Positions 14,666-23,054 of a stretch of 64,000 nucleotides of DNA are shown here, in pieces. The notes beneath the pieces were generated by a model. It worked only from the letters and a program-made list of their open reading frames with translations, ran no database searches and was not told the origin of the DNA. The DNA comes from Nitriliruptoraceae bacterium. GTDB lineage: Bacteria > Actinomycetota > Nitriliruptoria > Nitriliruptorales > Nitriliruptoraceae. The position numbers and the translations under genes were made by a program. Within the stretch, counting starts at the first letter, position 1. The number at the start of each line of letters is the position of its first letter. The stretch is from assembly GCA_018401275.1 (NCBI GenBank), contig JAGYKW010000001.1:490001-554000 (forward strand), read 5' to 3'.

Positions 14666-15033
14666 CCGCGTCGCGCGTGCGCGCGGTCCGGGGCGCCACC
14701 ACCATCGAGAGCGACCGGCGCGAGGACGTCATCGAGCGCACCCAGGAGCTCGTTCGGGCCATCGTCGAGCGCAACGGCCTCGCTCCGGACGACATGGTCT
14801 CCATCCTGTTCACCGCGACCGCCGACATCCACAGCGCGTTCCCGGCCGAGGCCGCCCGTGAAGCCGGCTTCACCCATGTCCCGCTGATGTGCGCACGCGA
14901 GCTCGAGATCGACGGGGGTGTCGAGCGCTGCATCCGCATCATGATGCACGTCTACACGACGCTGGGTGCCGACGAGCTGCGGCATCCGTACCTGCATGGC
15001 GCGCGGCAGCTGCGCACCGATCTGCCGGAGTGA
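14662..15033 (+). CDS. aroH: Chorismate mutase, AroH class
   Basis: A 123-residue monofunctional chorismate mutase (chorismate to prephenate). It matches the trimeric AroH fold as in Bacillus subtilis, with RAVRGATTIESDRREDVIER at the start, LFTATADIHSAFPAEAAR in the middle, and MMHVYT near residue 92, where the active-site Arg-rich strand lies (VERCIRIMM). It is flanked by tyrA and aroA and overlaps both neighbours (GTGA with rluB; the stop overlaps the tyrA start), so it serves phenylalanine and tyrosine synthesis. Start GTG 14662. Confidence 0.95.
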   Translation: MTASRVRAVRGATTIESDRREDVIERTQELVRAIVERNGLAPDDMVSILFTATADIHSAFPAEAAREAGFTHVPLMCARELEIDGGVERCIRIMMHVYTTLGADELRHPYLHGARQLRTDLPE

Positions 15034-16250
15034 CCGCGGTGGCCTCCGGCGACCGCGCCACCGTCGCCATCTGTGGAGGCGGGCTGATCGGCACCTCACT
15101 CGCCCTCGCGCTCCGCGCGCTGGGGCATCCGGTCCGTGTCTGCGACGCGGACGCGTCCGTCCGCGCCGCGCTGCGTGCGGTCCTCGACGCGGGCCTGGCG
15201 GACGCGGGCGATGAGGTCGCGCACGGGGCACGTGGGGCCGTCACCGTCCACGACGACTGGGAGGAGGCGGCGGGAGGCGCCCACATCGTCATCGCCGCCG
15301 TGCCACCGGCCGCGATCCCCGCGGTCCTCGTGACCGCAGCCCGACACGCGGCCCCGGACGCGCTGCTCACCGATGTCGCCGGCGTGAAGCAGGACGTCGT
15401 GCAGCGTGTCTCGGACGCACTGGTCGCCGATGGGGCCGATCACGACGTGCTCGCCCGCTTCGTCGGCGGCCATCCGATGGCCGGCAGCGAGCGGAGCGGG
15501 CCCGCGGCCGCCGACGCTGCGCTGTTCAGCGGTGCGACGTGGGTCCTGACCCCGACCGCCACGTCATCGGACGCGTCACTGGCGCGCGCAGGGGAGCTGG
15601 TCCGCGGTCTGGGTGCGCGCGTGCTCGTCCTGGACCCGGCCGAGCACGACACGATCGTCGGCCTCATCAGCCACCTCCCGCAGCTCGTCTCGTCCGTGCT
15701 CGCTGACGTCGCGGCGGACGCCCTCGGTGCCGACCGTGATGCGGTGATGGCGGTCGCCGGGCCAGGGTTCCGCGACACGACCCGCATCGCCGCCAGCGAC
15801 GCAGACCTCTGGCTCGACATCCTCGACGGCAACCGTGACGCGGTCAGCGGCGCGCTCGACGCCTTCCGCACGCGACTCGACCTGGTCGCGACCGCGATCA
15901 CCGAGCGTGATGGGGAGACACTGGGCGAGGTCCTGCGCCGAGCGAGTGCAGCACGACGCCGGCTCGTCCCGAAGGCGACGGAGGAGCCGACCGGGGACCT
16001 CGTGATCCCTCTGCGCGATCGGCCGGGGGAGATCGCGCGCATCGCTGGCGCCCTCGGGAGTGCGGGCATCAACATCGAGGACCTCGCGATGCGCCACGCC
16101 AGTGCGGCCGATCGGGGATCGCTGCTGCTGCGGGTCAGGGCCACCGACATCGACCGAGCGACCAGCGTGCTCGGCGATGCCGGGATCGACGGCGTCCTCG
16201 TCGAGTCCGACCCCGCGACGCCCGTCGCGTCGGCGGGGGAGCAGCGATGA
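15030..16250 (+). CDS. tyrA: Prephenate dehydrogenase with ACT domain
   Basis: A 406-residue NAD(P)-dependent enzyme turning prephenate into 4-hydroxyphenylpyruvate for tyrosine. The Rossmann motif ICGGGLIGTSLALAL is at residues 14-28, the catalytic-region HPMAGSERSGP at about 151-161, and GLISHLPQLVSSVL further on. Residues about 330-395 form an ACT domain (LRDRPGEIARIAGALGSAGI), the usual site of feedback control by tyrosine. GTG 15030 overlaps the aroH stop and gives the normal N-terminus; the upstream frame is a shadow of aroH. It overlaps aroA by ATGA. Confidence 0.95.
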   Translation: MTAVASGDRATVAICGGGLIGTSLALALRALGHPVRVCDADASVRAALRAVLDAGLADAGDEVAHGARGAVTVHDDWEEAAGGAHIVIAAVPPAAIPAVLVTAARHAAPDALLTDVAGVKQDVVQRVSDALVADGADHDVLARFVGGHPMAGSERSGPAAADAALFSGATWVLTPTATSSDASLARAGELVRGLGARVLVLDPAEHDTIVGLISHLPQLVSSVLADVAADALGADRDAVMAVAGPGFRDTTRIAASDADLWLDILDGNRDAVSGALDAFRTRLDLVATAITERDGETLGEVLRRASAARRRLVPKATEEPTGDLVIPLRDRPGEIARIAGALGSAGINIEDLAMRHASAADRGSLLLRVRATDIDRATSVLGDAGIDGVLVESDPATPVASAGEQR

Positions 16251-17641
16251 GCGCCTCACGCCCGGGCACGCCGTCGCGCGTGCGCCGGGGATCGGATCTG
16301 CCCGACCGTGTGCGGATCCACCCCGCGGCACTCGCCGGGAGCGTCGCGGTGACGGGCGACAAGTCGCTCAGCCATCGCTGCCTGCTCGTCGGCTCGCTGG
16401 TCGACGGCAGCGTGGAGCTGCAGGGGCTCGCGCCCAGTGCCGACGTCGCGGCCACGGCCGACGCCCTGCGCCTGCTCGGCTGCACCGTGGAGCTCGAGGC
16501 GGCCGCTGACGGACGGCTCCAGGGCCGCATCGTCGGACCGATCGTGGCGTCGGTGGCCGACCGGAACTCCGGTGCCGGTCCGATCGCCATCGACTGCGGG
16601 AACTCCGGGACCACGCTCCGGATGCTCGCTGGGCTCGTCGCAGGCTCCGGCCATCATGTCGTGCTCGACGGGGACGCCTCGCTGCGCCGTCGACCCGTCG
16701 ACCGTGTGACGGCACCGCTGGGTGCGATGGGTGCGACGACGCATGCGCGTGATGGGCGACTGCCGCCGCTCGAGATCGTCCCGAGCACGCTGGCTGGGGT
16801 CCGCTGGGACAGTCCGGTCGCGAGCGCGCAGGTCAAGTCCGCGGTGCTGCTCGCCTCGGTCGCTGCTGGTGTCACGAGCGAGGTCCGTTCACCGCACGCG
16901 AGCCGTGACCACACCGAGCGCATGCTGCGCCACGCCGGCGTCGACGTGCACACGGTCGACGGCGCCGACGGTTCCGAGACGGTCCGTGTCATCCCCACGC
17001 GGCCGACGGTCCGCTCGCTGTCGGCCTCACGCGACCCCTCTGCTGCAGCGTTCTGGCACGTCGCAGCCGCCTGCGGCACGGGCACCATCAGCACGCCCGA
17101 GCTCTGCCTCAACCCTGGACGCACCGGGGCGCTCGACGTGCTGCAGGCGATGGGTGCGCGGATCTCCATCGATGGGTCGCGCGAGGTCGACGGCGAGCCC
17201 GTCGGTGACGTCGCGGTCGCGCCGGCGGAGCTCAGCGCAGCGGTCATCGACGGAGCCCTCGTCGTGCGCTGCCTCGACGAGCTCCCGGTGCTCGCGCTCG
17301 CCGGCGCACTGTCCGCCGGTGGCCTCGAGGTGCGCGACGCAGCCGAGCTGCGCGTCAAGGAGTCCGACCGCATCAGCGTGCTCGCGACCACGCTGCGCGC
17401 CCTCGGCCTGGCCATCGAGGAGCGGCCCGATGGCTTCCACGTCCCGGGTGGGCAGCGGCCCGGACCGGGTCGCGTCGACGCGCACGGTGACCACCGCATC
17501 GCGATGACCGCAGCGATCGCCGCTTGCCTCGGCACCGGCCCTGTCGACATCGACGGCTTCGCAGCCGTCGGCACCTCCTACCCGGGCTTCCTCGACGACC
17601 TGGCCGCGCTCGGCGGCCGTGCGGAGGCCCTCGATGGCTGA
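16247..17641 (+). CDS. aroA: EPSP synthase (3-phosphoshikimate 1-carboxyvinyltransferase)
   Basis: A 464-residue enzyme joining shikimate 3-phosphate and phosphoenolpyruvate, the sixth shikimate-pathway step. Conserved blocks: VTGDKSLSHRCLLVGSL (substrate Lys and Ser), DCGNSGTTLRMLAGL, and RVKESDRISVLATTLRALG near the C-terminus, with DHRIAMTAAIA. It is about 30 residues longer than most, due to an N-terminal Arg/Ser-rich leader (residues 1-22) and small insertions. The ATG overlaps tyrA; the 3' end overlaps the cmk-der start by 8 bp. Confidence 0.96.
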   Translation: MSASRPGTPSRVRRGSDLPDRVRIHPAALAGSVAVTGDKSLSHRCLLVGSLVDGSVELQGLAPSADVAATADALRLLGCTVELEAAADGRLQGRIVGPIVASVADRNSGAGPIAIDCGNSGTTLRMLAGLVAGSGHHVVLDGDASLRRRPVDRVTAPLGAMGATTHARDGRLPPLEIVPSTLAGVRWDSPVASAQVKSAVLLASVAAGVTSEVRSPHASRDHTERMLRHAGVDVHTVDGADGSETVRVIPTRPTVRSLSASRDPSAAAFWHVAAACGTGTISTPELCLNPGRTGALDVLQAMGARISIDGSREVDGEPVGDVAVAPAELSAAVIDGALVVRCLDELPVLALAGALSAGGLEVRDAAELRVKESDRISVLATTLRALGLAIEERPDGFHVPGGQRPGPGRVDAHGDHRIAMTAAIAACLGTGPVDIDGFAAVGTSYPGFLDDLAALGGRAEALDG

Positions 17642-19835
17642 TCAGCGACGCTCCGGACGGTCCGCCCGACGTCCATCACGCGGCGACCGGCCCGATCGCC
17701 GCGCCTCCGAGGCTCGCACCTCCGAGGGTCCGGGCGATCAGGCGGAAGGCGGAGCCGTCCCGGCCGCGAGGCCGGTGGGTGCCGACGTGCTGAGGCGCGT
17801 ACGTCGCCTCGTCATCGCACTCGACGGGCCGGCGGGATCGGGCAAGTCGTCGGTCGCGGCCACGCTCGCGGAACGGTTGGGGACCGTCCATCTCGACACC
17901 GGGGCCATCTACCGCGCGATCACGTTCGCGTGCCTGGAGGCGGGCGTCGATCTCGACGACGCGGCCGCCTGCGCAGGCGTCGCGGCCGGGGTACGCATCG
18001 GCCGCACGGGCGCTCGCACGACGCTCGATGGTCGTGACGTCGAGGACGAGATCCGTGGCGACACCGTCTCCGCCCACGTGTCCACCGTGTCCGCTCACCA
18101 CGACGTCCGAGAGGTCCTGCTCGACCATCAACGTGCGATGGCGCGCGAGGGTGCTGTGGTCGAGGGCCGTGACATCGGCACCGTGGTGCTGCCCGATGCC
18201 GACCTCAAGGTCTTCCTCACCGCGAGCGCGCAGGAGCGCGCACAGCGCCGGGCCGACCAGCTGGGACGCGAGGACGTCGCCGAGCTCCAGGCCGCCATCG
18301 AGCAGCGCGACCTGCTCGACAGCAGCCGCGATGTCGCTCCGCTGCGTCCGGCGGACGACGCATGGCTGCTCGACACGACCGGTATCCCGTTCGACGAGGT
18401 CGTGGCCATCATCGAGCTCCGTGCGCTCGACCTCGCGCGCGAGCTCGTGGAGCTCGATCGGACGCGACCGCGCAGGCTGCCGCGCGTCGCCATCGTCGGC
18501 CGTCCCAACGTCGGCAAGTCGACGCTGGTCAACCGCTTCCTCCGGTCGCGCGTGACCATCGTGGAGGCGGAGCCCGGCGTGACCCGCGACCGCACCGAAC
18601 ACGTCGCCAGCTGGGACGGGCGCGAGTTCGTGGTCGTCGACACGGGCGGCTGGGAGCAGGCGCTGACGAACCCGCTCAGCACGGAGGTCGTGCGCCAGAC
18701 GGAGGAGGCCATCGCGACGGCCGACGTCGTCGTGCAGATCGTCGACGGGACCGTGAGCGTCCTCGAGGACGACGAGCGCGTCGCGCGCGCCCTGCGCCGA
18801 GCGGCGACCGCGACGCTGCTCGCGGTCAACAAGCTCGATCACGACATCGACACGGTCGTCGCCGGCGGTCACGTTCGGCTCGGTCTGGGCGATCCCCTCG
18901 GCATCTCCGCGCGCAACGGCCGCGGCGTCGAGGCCCTGCTCGATGCGATCGTGCGCATGCTGCCCGACGTCGCCCGCGAGGACGGTGCGCTGATCGCCGC
19001 ACCGGGGACGCCGCACGTGGCGATCATCGGGCGGCCCAACGTCGGGAAGTCCTCGCTGTTCAACCGCCTGATCGGCGAGGAGCGTTCGATCGTGCACGAC
19101 GCTCCTCACACGACACGCGATGCGATCGACACGCTGGTCCAGCTCGATGGCCAGGACCTCGTGTTCGTCGACACGGCCGGGATGCGCCGCAAGTACCGCA
19201 GCGGCGAGGACCTCGAGCAGTACGCCGTCGATCGCACGCGTGCAGCCATCGAGCGCTCGGACGTCGCCCTGTTCCTCATCGACGCCGGCGAGCCGATCGG
19301 CGCCCAGGAGCAGCGTCTCGCGGCGATGCTGCGCGAGGCCGGCTGCGGGCTCGTCATCGTGCTCAACAAGTGGGACACCGTCGACGAGGAGCGTCGCGAG
19401 GACCTCGAACGTGAGCTCGATCGGCTCCTCAGCTTCGCCTCGTGGGCGCCGCGTGTGAACGTGAGCGCGCTGACCGGACGTGCGGTCAGCCGGCTCGCAC
19501 CCGCGATCGCGACGGTGCTGCGCAACCATCGCCGCCGGATCTCCACGGGAGAGCTCAACCAGGTCATCGCGCGCGCGGTCGAGGACCATGCGCCGGCTCG
19601 CAGCGGCACCCGGACGGTGCGCATCAGGTACGCGGTCCAGGTCGACGTCGCCCCACCACGCATCCTGCTGTTCGCGAGCGGTCCGGTGGAGGACTCGTAC
19701 TGCCGCTACCTCGAACGCATCCTGCGCGAGCGCTACGACTTCAGCGGTGTCCCGCTCGCCATCGAGACGCGTGGTCGGCGGCCCGAGGACGCGGAACGTT
19801 CGCGCGCACCTCGGCGGAGCCGCACGGGGGGCTGA
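17634..19835 (+). CDS. Cytidylate kinase-Der GTPase fusion protein
   Basis: A 733-residue bifunctional protein. Residues 1-55 are a basic, Arg/Ser/Gly-rich linker-like leader. Residues about 58-270 are cytidylate kinase (CMP to CDP) with P-loop DGPAGSGKSS, HLDTGAIYRAIT and VEGRDIGTVVLP intact. From about 283 it is Der (EngA), the double GTPase of 50S assembly: first G domain GRPNVGKST (289-297), DTGGWE, NKLD; second G domain GRPNVGKSS (466-474), DTAGMRRK, NKWD; then a KH-like C-terminal domain. Separate neighbours in mycobacteria, here they form one open frame. ATG 17634 overlaps aroA. Confidence 0.95.
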   Translation: MADQRRSGRSARRPSRGDRPDRRASEARTSEGPGDQAEGGAVPAARPVGADVLRRVRRLVIALDGPAGSGKSSVAATLAERLGTVHLDTGAIYRAITFACLEAGVDLDDAAACAGVAAGVRIGRTGARTTLDGRDVEDEIRGDTVSAHVSTVSAHHDVREVLLDHQRAMAREGAVVEGRDIGTVVLPDADLKVFLTASAQERAQRRADQLGREDVAELQAAIEQRDLLDSSRDVAPLRPADDAWLLDTTGIPFDEVVAIIELRALDLARELVELDRTRPRRLPRVAIVGRPNVGKSTLVNRFLRSRVTIVEAEPGVTRDRTEHVASWDGREFVVVDTGGWEQALTNPLSTEVVRQTEEAIATADVVVQIVDGTVSVLEDDERVARALRRAATATLLAVNKLDHDIDTVVAGGHVRLGLGDPLGISARNGRGVEALLDAIVRMLPDVAREDGALIAAPGTPHVAIIGRPNVGKSSLFNRLIGEERSIVHDAPHTTRDAIDTLVQLDGQDLVFVDTAGMRRKYRSGEDLEQYAVDRTRAAIERSDVALFLIDAGEPIGAQEQRLAAMLREAGCGLVIVLNKWDTVDEERREDLERELDRLLSFASWAPRVNVSALTGRAVSRLAPAIATVLRNHRRRISTGELNQVIARAVEDHAPARSGTRTVRIRYAVQVDVAPPRILLFASGPVEDSYCRYLERILRERYDFSGVPLAIETRGRRPEDAERSRAPRRSRTGG

Positions 19836-19904
19836 CGGGAGCGTCGTTCGCCGGTATCAGGGAGCGCTACCGTTGCCCGATCGACCACCCCGGTGGTCGG
19901 TGCA

Positions 19905-19978
19905 CGGGCTGTGGCGCAGTCAGGTAGCGCACTCGTCTGGGGGGCGAGGGGTCGCCGGTTCAAGTCCGGCCAGCCCGA
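19905..19978 (+). tRNA. tRNA-Pro (anticodon GGG)
   Basis: A 74-nt cloverleaf: acceptor CGGGCTG pairs with CAGCCCG, D-stem GCGC/GCGC, anticodon stem CTCGT/GCGAG around loop CTGGGGG (anticodon GGG), T-arm GCCGG-TTCAAGT-CCGGC, discriminator A. C1-G72 and the GGG anticodon mark it as proline. CCA is not encoded. It fills the gap between cmk-der and the phosphatidyltransferase gene; TACCGT 30 nt upstream may be its -10 box. Confidence 0.95.
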
Positions 19979-19994
19979 CGTCGGAGGGTCAGCG

Positions 19995-20597
19995 GTGCGC
20001 GTGTTCGACATCGGCGGTCCCGAGAGTCCTCGAGAGGCGTCCGACCGCGTCCTGACCGTCCCGAACGCGCTCAGCCTCGCTCGTATCGCCGTGCTTCCAC
20101 TCGTGCTGCTCGATCTGCTCGATGGCCGCTTCGGCCGGGCACTCGTGCTCATGCTCCTGATCGGTGCGAGCGACTGGTTCGACGGGTACCTGGCACGCGT
20201 CCTGGACCAGCGCACGCGGCTCGGTGCCGTGCTCGACCCGATCGGTGATCGCGCCGTCTTCGTGGTCGTCGGCGTGGGACTCGTGCTCGCCGATCTGCTG
20301 CCGCTGTGGGTCCTCGTCGTGCTCCTGGCACGTGAGCTCGCCGTCCTGGTCGTCGGGCTCGTCCTGCTGCTGGCAGGACGCAGCATCCCCGAGACCTCAC
20401 GACTGGGGAAGGTCGCGACGTCCGGTCTCATGCTCTCGATCACCGGCCTCGTCGCGGCCGCCGCGTTCGGCGACGGCGCGGCGGATCCGCTGGGATGGCT
20501 CCAGGTCATCGCCTGGGGAGGTCTGGCGATCAACCTCGCCCTGACCTACCTCGCCACGCTCGGGTACGCCCGGGCGGCCCTGCGCCCCCGGAGCTAG
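19995..20597 (+). CDS. CDP-alcohol phosphatidyltransferase (PgsA-like)
   Basis: A 200-residue integral membrane enzyme that joins a CDP-diacylglycerol phosphatidyl group to an alcohol. The family signature D-x2-DG-x2-AR-x8-G-x3-D-x3-D is complete in DWFDGYLARVLDQRTRLGAV followed by LDPIGDR. About five or six hydrophobic helices follow (for example LVLADLLPLWVLVVLLARE). The product could be phosphatidylglycerol phosphate or another phospholipid; substrate cannot be told by eye. GTG 19995, behind CGGAGGG, was chosen because the longer frame runs back into the tRNA. It ends in TAG, part of a TAGCCT hexamer before garA. Confidence 0.88.
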   Translation: MRVFDIGGPESPREASDRVLTVPNALSLARIAVLPLVLLDLLDGRFGRALVLMLLIGASDWFDGYLARVLDQRTRLGAVLDPIGDRAVFVVVGVGLVLADLLPLWVLVVLLARELAVLVVGLVLLLAGRSIPETSRLGKVATSGLMLSITGLVAAAAFGDGAADPLGWLQVIAWGGLAINLALTYLATLGYARAALRPRS

Positions 20598-20600
20598 CCT
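20595..20600 (+). promoter_or_regulatory. Possible -10 box TAGCCT overlapping a stop codon
   Basis: TAGCCT begins with the TAG stop of the phosphatidyltransferase gene and ends 43 nt before the garA start. It is the same hexamer and similar spacing as before the small acidic protein and DUF151 genes. No -35 is seen. Confidence 0.38.
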
Positions 20601-20643
20601 TGGGCCTGGCCGACCGCGAACCTCGGGCCAACGGAGGTCTGGT

Positions 20644-21087
20644 GTGACGCAGCAGCAGCCGGACCTCCCGCGTGACGACGCGGCCGTCGACACGACGGCC
20701 TCGCTCGATCACGATGCGCTGGCCGAGCAGCTCGATGCGGCACATCCCGAGCCCGGTCGCGACGAGGTCCGCGCGCTCGCGATCACGCGGGGCCCTGGCG
20801 CAGGTTCGCGCTACCGGCTCGTCCACGATGAGGTCCGGATCGGCCGTCACCCGGATGCGCACGTGCTCCTCGACGACGTCACCGTCTCGCGTCGCCACGC
20901 CCTGCTGACCGCCGTCGATGGGCAGGTCATCATCACCGACCAGGCGAGCCTGAACGGGACCTATGTGGCGGGGGAGCGGGTCGACAGCCACCTCCTGGCC
21001 GATGGCGACGAGATCCAGATCGGACGCTTCCACCTCGTCTATCTCGAGGGTCCCTCCGCGGCACCGGACGACGCGCATGGCGGCTGA
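20644..21087 (+). CDS. garA: FHA-domain signalling protein, GarA/OdhI-like
   Basis: A 147-residue protein with one forkhead-associated domain, which binds phosphothreonine. Domain residues 50-135 show IGRHPDAHVLLDDVTVSRRH and NGTYVAGERV, the typical GR...SRxH...NGT pattern. The N-terminal tail carries a Thr-Thr pair in VDTTASL (T17-T18), like the ETTS motif of mycobacterial GarA that PknB/PknG phosphorylate to switch off its binding to 2-oxoglutarate-using enzymes. Neighbours MerR-DUF151-MerR match the Rv1827-Rv1830 block, which supports GarA. The 3' end overlaps the MerR start by 11 bp. Confidence 0.9.
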   Translation: MTQQQPDLPRDDAAVDTTASLDHDALAEQLDAAHPEPGRDEVRALAITRGPGAGSRYRLVHDEVRIGRHPDAHVLLDDVTVSRRHALLTAVDGQVIITDQASLNGTYVAGERVDSHLLADGDEIQIGRFHLVYLEGPSAAPDDAHGG

Positions 21088-21802
21088 GGGTCACACCATC
21101 GGCGAGGTCCTGAACCGGCTCAAGCAGGAGTTCGACGACGTCTCGATCTCCAAGATCCGGTTCCTCGAGTCGGAGGGGCTCGTCCGGCCGGGTCGTTCCG
21201 AGTCCGGCTACCGGCAGTTCAGCTCCGAGGACGTCGAGCGGCTGCGCTACGTGCTCGCCGCACAGCGCGACCGGTACCTCCCGCTCAAGGTCATCAAGGA
21301 CGAGCTGTCGCGTCTGGATGCGGGGCTCCCCGTCGACATCGAGGTGAACGGGAGCGGTGAAGCTCCGTCCTCCGAGCAGACGAACACCCATGCAGGCACG
21401 CCGTCCGGCTCGCGAGACCCGGCAGGTCTGCTCACCGATATCGCGCTGGATCGGGGCGAGCTGGCGCACGCCAGCGGTCTCGAGCGGCCTGAGCTCGACG
21501 AGCTGATCGCCAACGGCATCATCGAGGGCGACGACCTGTTCGACGGTGCCGCGCTGCGCACCGCGCGCGTCGCGGCCGAGCTGCTGCGCAGGGGCCTCGA
21601 GCCCCGCCACCTGCGTGCGTACCGACTGGGCGCCGAGCGCGAGGCGGACCGCATCGGCCAGCTCGTCGCGCCCCTGCTGCGGCAGCGCAACCCCGAGAGC
21701 CGTCGCACGGCGACCTCGCGCGCGGAGGAGCTCATCGCGCTGGGTGCACAGCTGCAGCGGCTCATCCTCGAGGAGCGGCTCGCCCACCTGCTGCGGTCGT
21801 GA
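21077..21802 (+). CDS. MerR-family regulator, FtsR/Rv1828-like
   Basis: A 241-residue MerR-type DNA-binding protein. Residues 5-75 form the winged helix-turn-helix (TIGEVLNRLKQEFDDVSISK, then FLESEGLVRPGRSESGYRQF). A linker of about 45 polar residues leads to a C-terminal helical domain without the metal-binding cysteines of classical MerR. It lies directly after garA as does Rv1828, whose Corynebacterium counterpart FtsR activates ftsZ, so a cell-division role is plausible by orthology. ATG 21077 lies 11 bp within garA. It overlaps the next gene by GTGA. Confidence 0.88.
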   Translation: MAAEGHTIGEVLNRLKQEFDDVSISKIRFLESEGLVRPGRSESGYRQFSSEDVERLRYVLAAQRDRYLPLKVIKDELSRLDAGLPVDIEVNGSGEAPSSEQTNTHAGTPSGSRDPAGLLTDIALDRGELAHASGLERPELDELIANGIIEGDDLFDGAALRTARVAAELLRRGLEPRHLRAYRLGAEREADRIGQLVAPLLRQRNPESRRTATSRAEELIALGAQLQRLILEERLAHLLRS

Positions 21803-22995
21803 GGCCGCCTCACCACACCCCGGGGCTCGTGCGCGCCTGCGCGTCCTTGCTCACGCTGGCGTTGGTCGTCCCGGTCGCGCTCGTCGGCACGGTCGGTCCG
21901 CCCGCACCCGCGCTCGCCCAGAGTGTCGCGGCGTCCGAGATCCTGGCACCACCACCGCTCGACGCGAGCACGCTCGGGGTGCCGCCGTCGGTCAGCGCCG
22001 TCCTCGTCGAGGTCGCGACGGGACAGGCGATCGTCGCCCGCGACGCCGACCTGCGCCGGCCGATCGCGTCCACCCTGAAGCTCGTCACGGCGCTCGCCGT
22101 CGTCGCAGCGCTGCCGCCCGGCAGCCTCATCGCCGTGGGGGAGGAGGTCCGAGGCGTCGAGGGCTCGGCGTACGGCCTGCGCCCGGGCGAGGTGCGCAGC
22201 GTCGAGGACCTCCTCGCGGGCCTGCTGCTGCGCTCGGGCAACGACGCCGCGCTCGCGCTCGCCATCGCCATCGACGGCAGCGAGGACGCGTTCCTCGATC
22301 GCATGGCCGGCGTACTCGCCGACCTCGGCATCGCCGCGCGCCCAGAGACGTCGTCCGGGCTCGGTGACGCCGACGCGTTGTCGGCCACTGAGGTGGCAGT
22401 GGTCGCGATCGCCGCACTGGCAGAGCCACGCATCCGCGACCTCGTCGCGATCCCGGTGCTCACCCTCGCCGACGGCACGCCGGTCGAGAACCGCAACCTG
22501 TTCCTGCGTGACGTCGACGGTGCCACCGGACTCAAGACAGGCTTCACGAGCGCCGCCGGGTACACCCTTGCGGCCTCGGCGGTGCGTGACGGCCGCGAGC
22601 TGGTCGCCGTCGTGCTCGGCGCGGTCGACGACCGGACACGGAGGGACATCGCGGGTCGGCTCCTCGAGCACGGGTTCACGATGACCACCCCGACGGCCCT
22701 CGTCGACTCCATCACGCTGCGGACCGCTGCAGGTCCGGTGCGACTCGCCCCGGTCGACACCGTGATGACCTTGCCGGCCGGGAGCGCCGCAGTCCTCGAC
22801 TGGCCCACGACGCTCCGGCCCGACGCGAGCCCCGCGTCGGTCGACGTGCTCGTCGATGGGGCGAGTGCTGGGAGCGTCGAGGTCGTGCGTCAGGACGGCC
22901 GTCGCGCGTCCGAGGCACCGAGCCTGGGTCGCGCACTCGTTGACGGCGTGTACGCGGCCCTGCGGCCCTCCGGGCTGTCCGACGCCCTCCGCTAG
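21799..22995 (+). CDS. D-alanyl-D-alanine carboxypeptidase (PBP5-like, S11 family)
   Basis: A 398-residue exported penicillin-binding protein that trims the terminal D-Ala of peptidoglycan stem peptides. Residues 1-40 look like a signal peptide or anchor (LLTLALVVPVALVGTVG, then APALAQ). The serine-peptidase motifs are all present: S91-x-x-K94 (STLK), S146-G-N148, and K245-T-G247. A beta-rich C-terminal domain follows (about 295-370). It is inserted between the MerR and DUF151 genes, which are adjacent in mycobacteria. GTG 21799 overlaps the MerR stop; it ends in TAG within a TAGCCT hexamer. Confidence 0.92.
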   Translation: MRPPHHTPGLVRACASLLTLALVVPVALVGTVGPPAPALAQSVAASEILAPPPLDASTLGVPPSVSAVLVEVATGQAIVARDADLRRPIASTLKLVTALAVVAALPPGSLIAVGEEVRGVEGSAYGLRPGEVRSVEDLLAGLLLRSGNDAALALAIAIDGSEDAFLDRMAGVLADLGIAARPETSSGLGDADALSATEVAVVAIAALAEPRIRDLVAIPVLTLADGTPVENRNLFLRDVDGATGLKTGFTSAAGYTLAASAVRDGRELVAVVLGAVDDRTRRDIAGRLLEHGFTMTTPTALVDSITLRTAAGPVRLAPVDTVMTLPAGSAAVLDWPTTLRPDASPASVDVLVDGASAGSVEVVRQDGRRASEAPSLGRALVDGVYAALRPSGLSDALR

Positions 22996-22998
22996 CCT
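22993..22998 (+). promoter_or_regulatory. Possible -10 box TAGCCT overlapping a stop codon
   Basis: TAGCCT starts with the TAG stop of the carboxypeptidase gene and ends 56 nt before the DUF151 start. It is one of four such stop/hexamer overlaps in the window. No -35 found. Confidence 0.38.
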
Positions 22999-23054
22999 GC
23001 CGAGCGTCGGCACCGCGACCCGCTTCCGGGTGCGGCGGACGGACGGAGGCTCGG

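Noticed and set aside
17676-19589. 637-codon minus-strand frame
   Set aside because: Shadow of the cmk-der gene, which has complete catalytic motifs on the plus strand; the antisense translation shows none.
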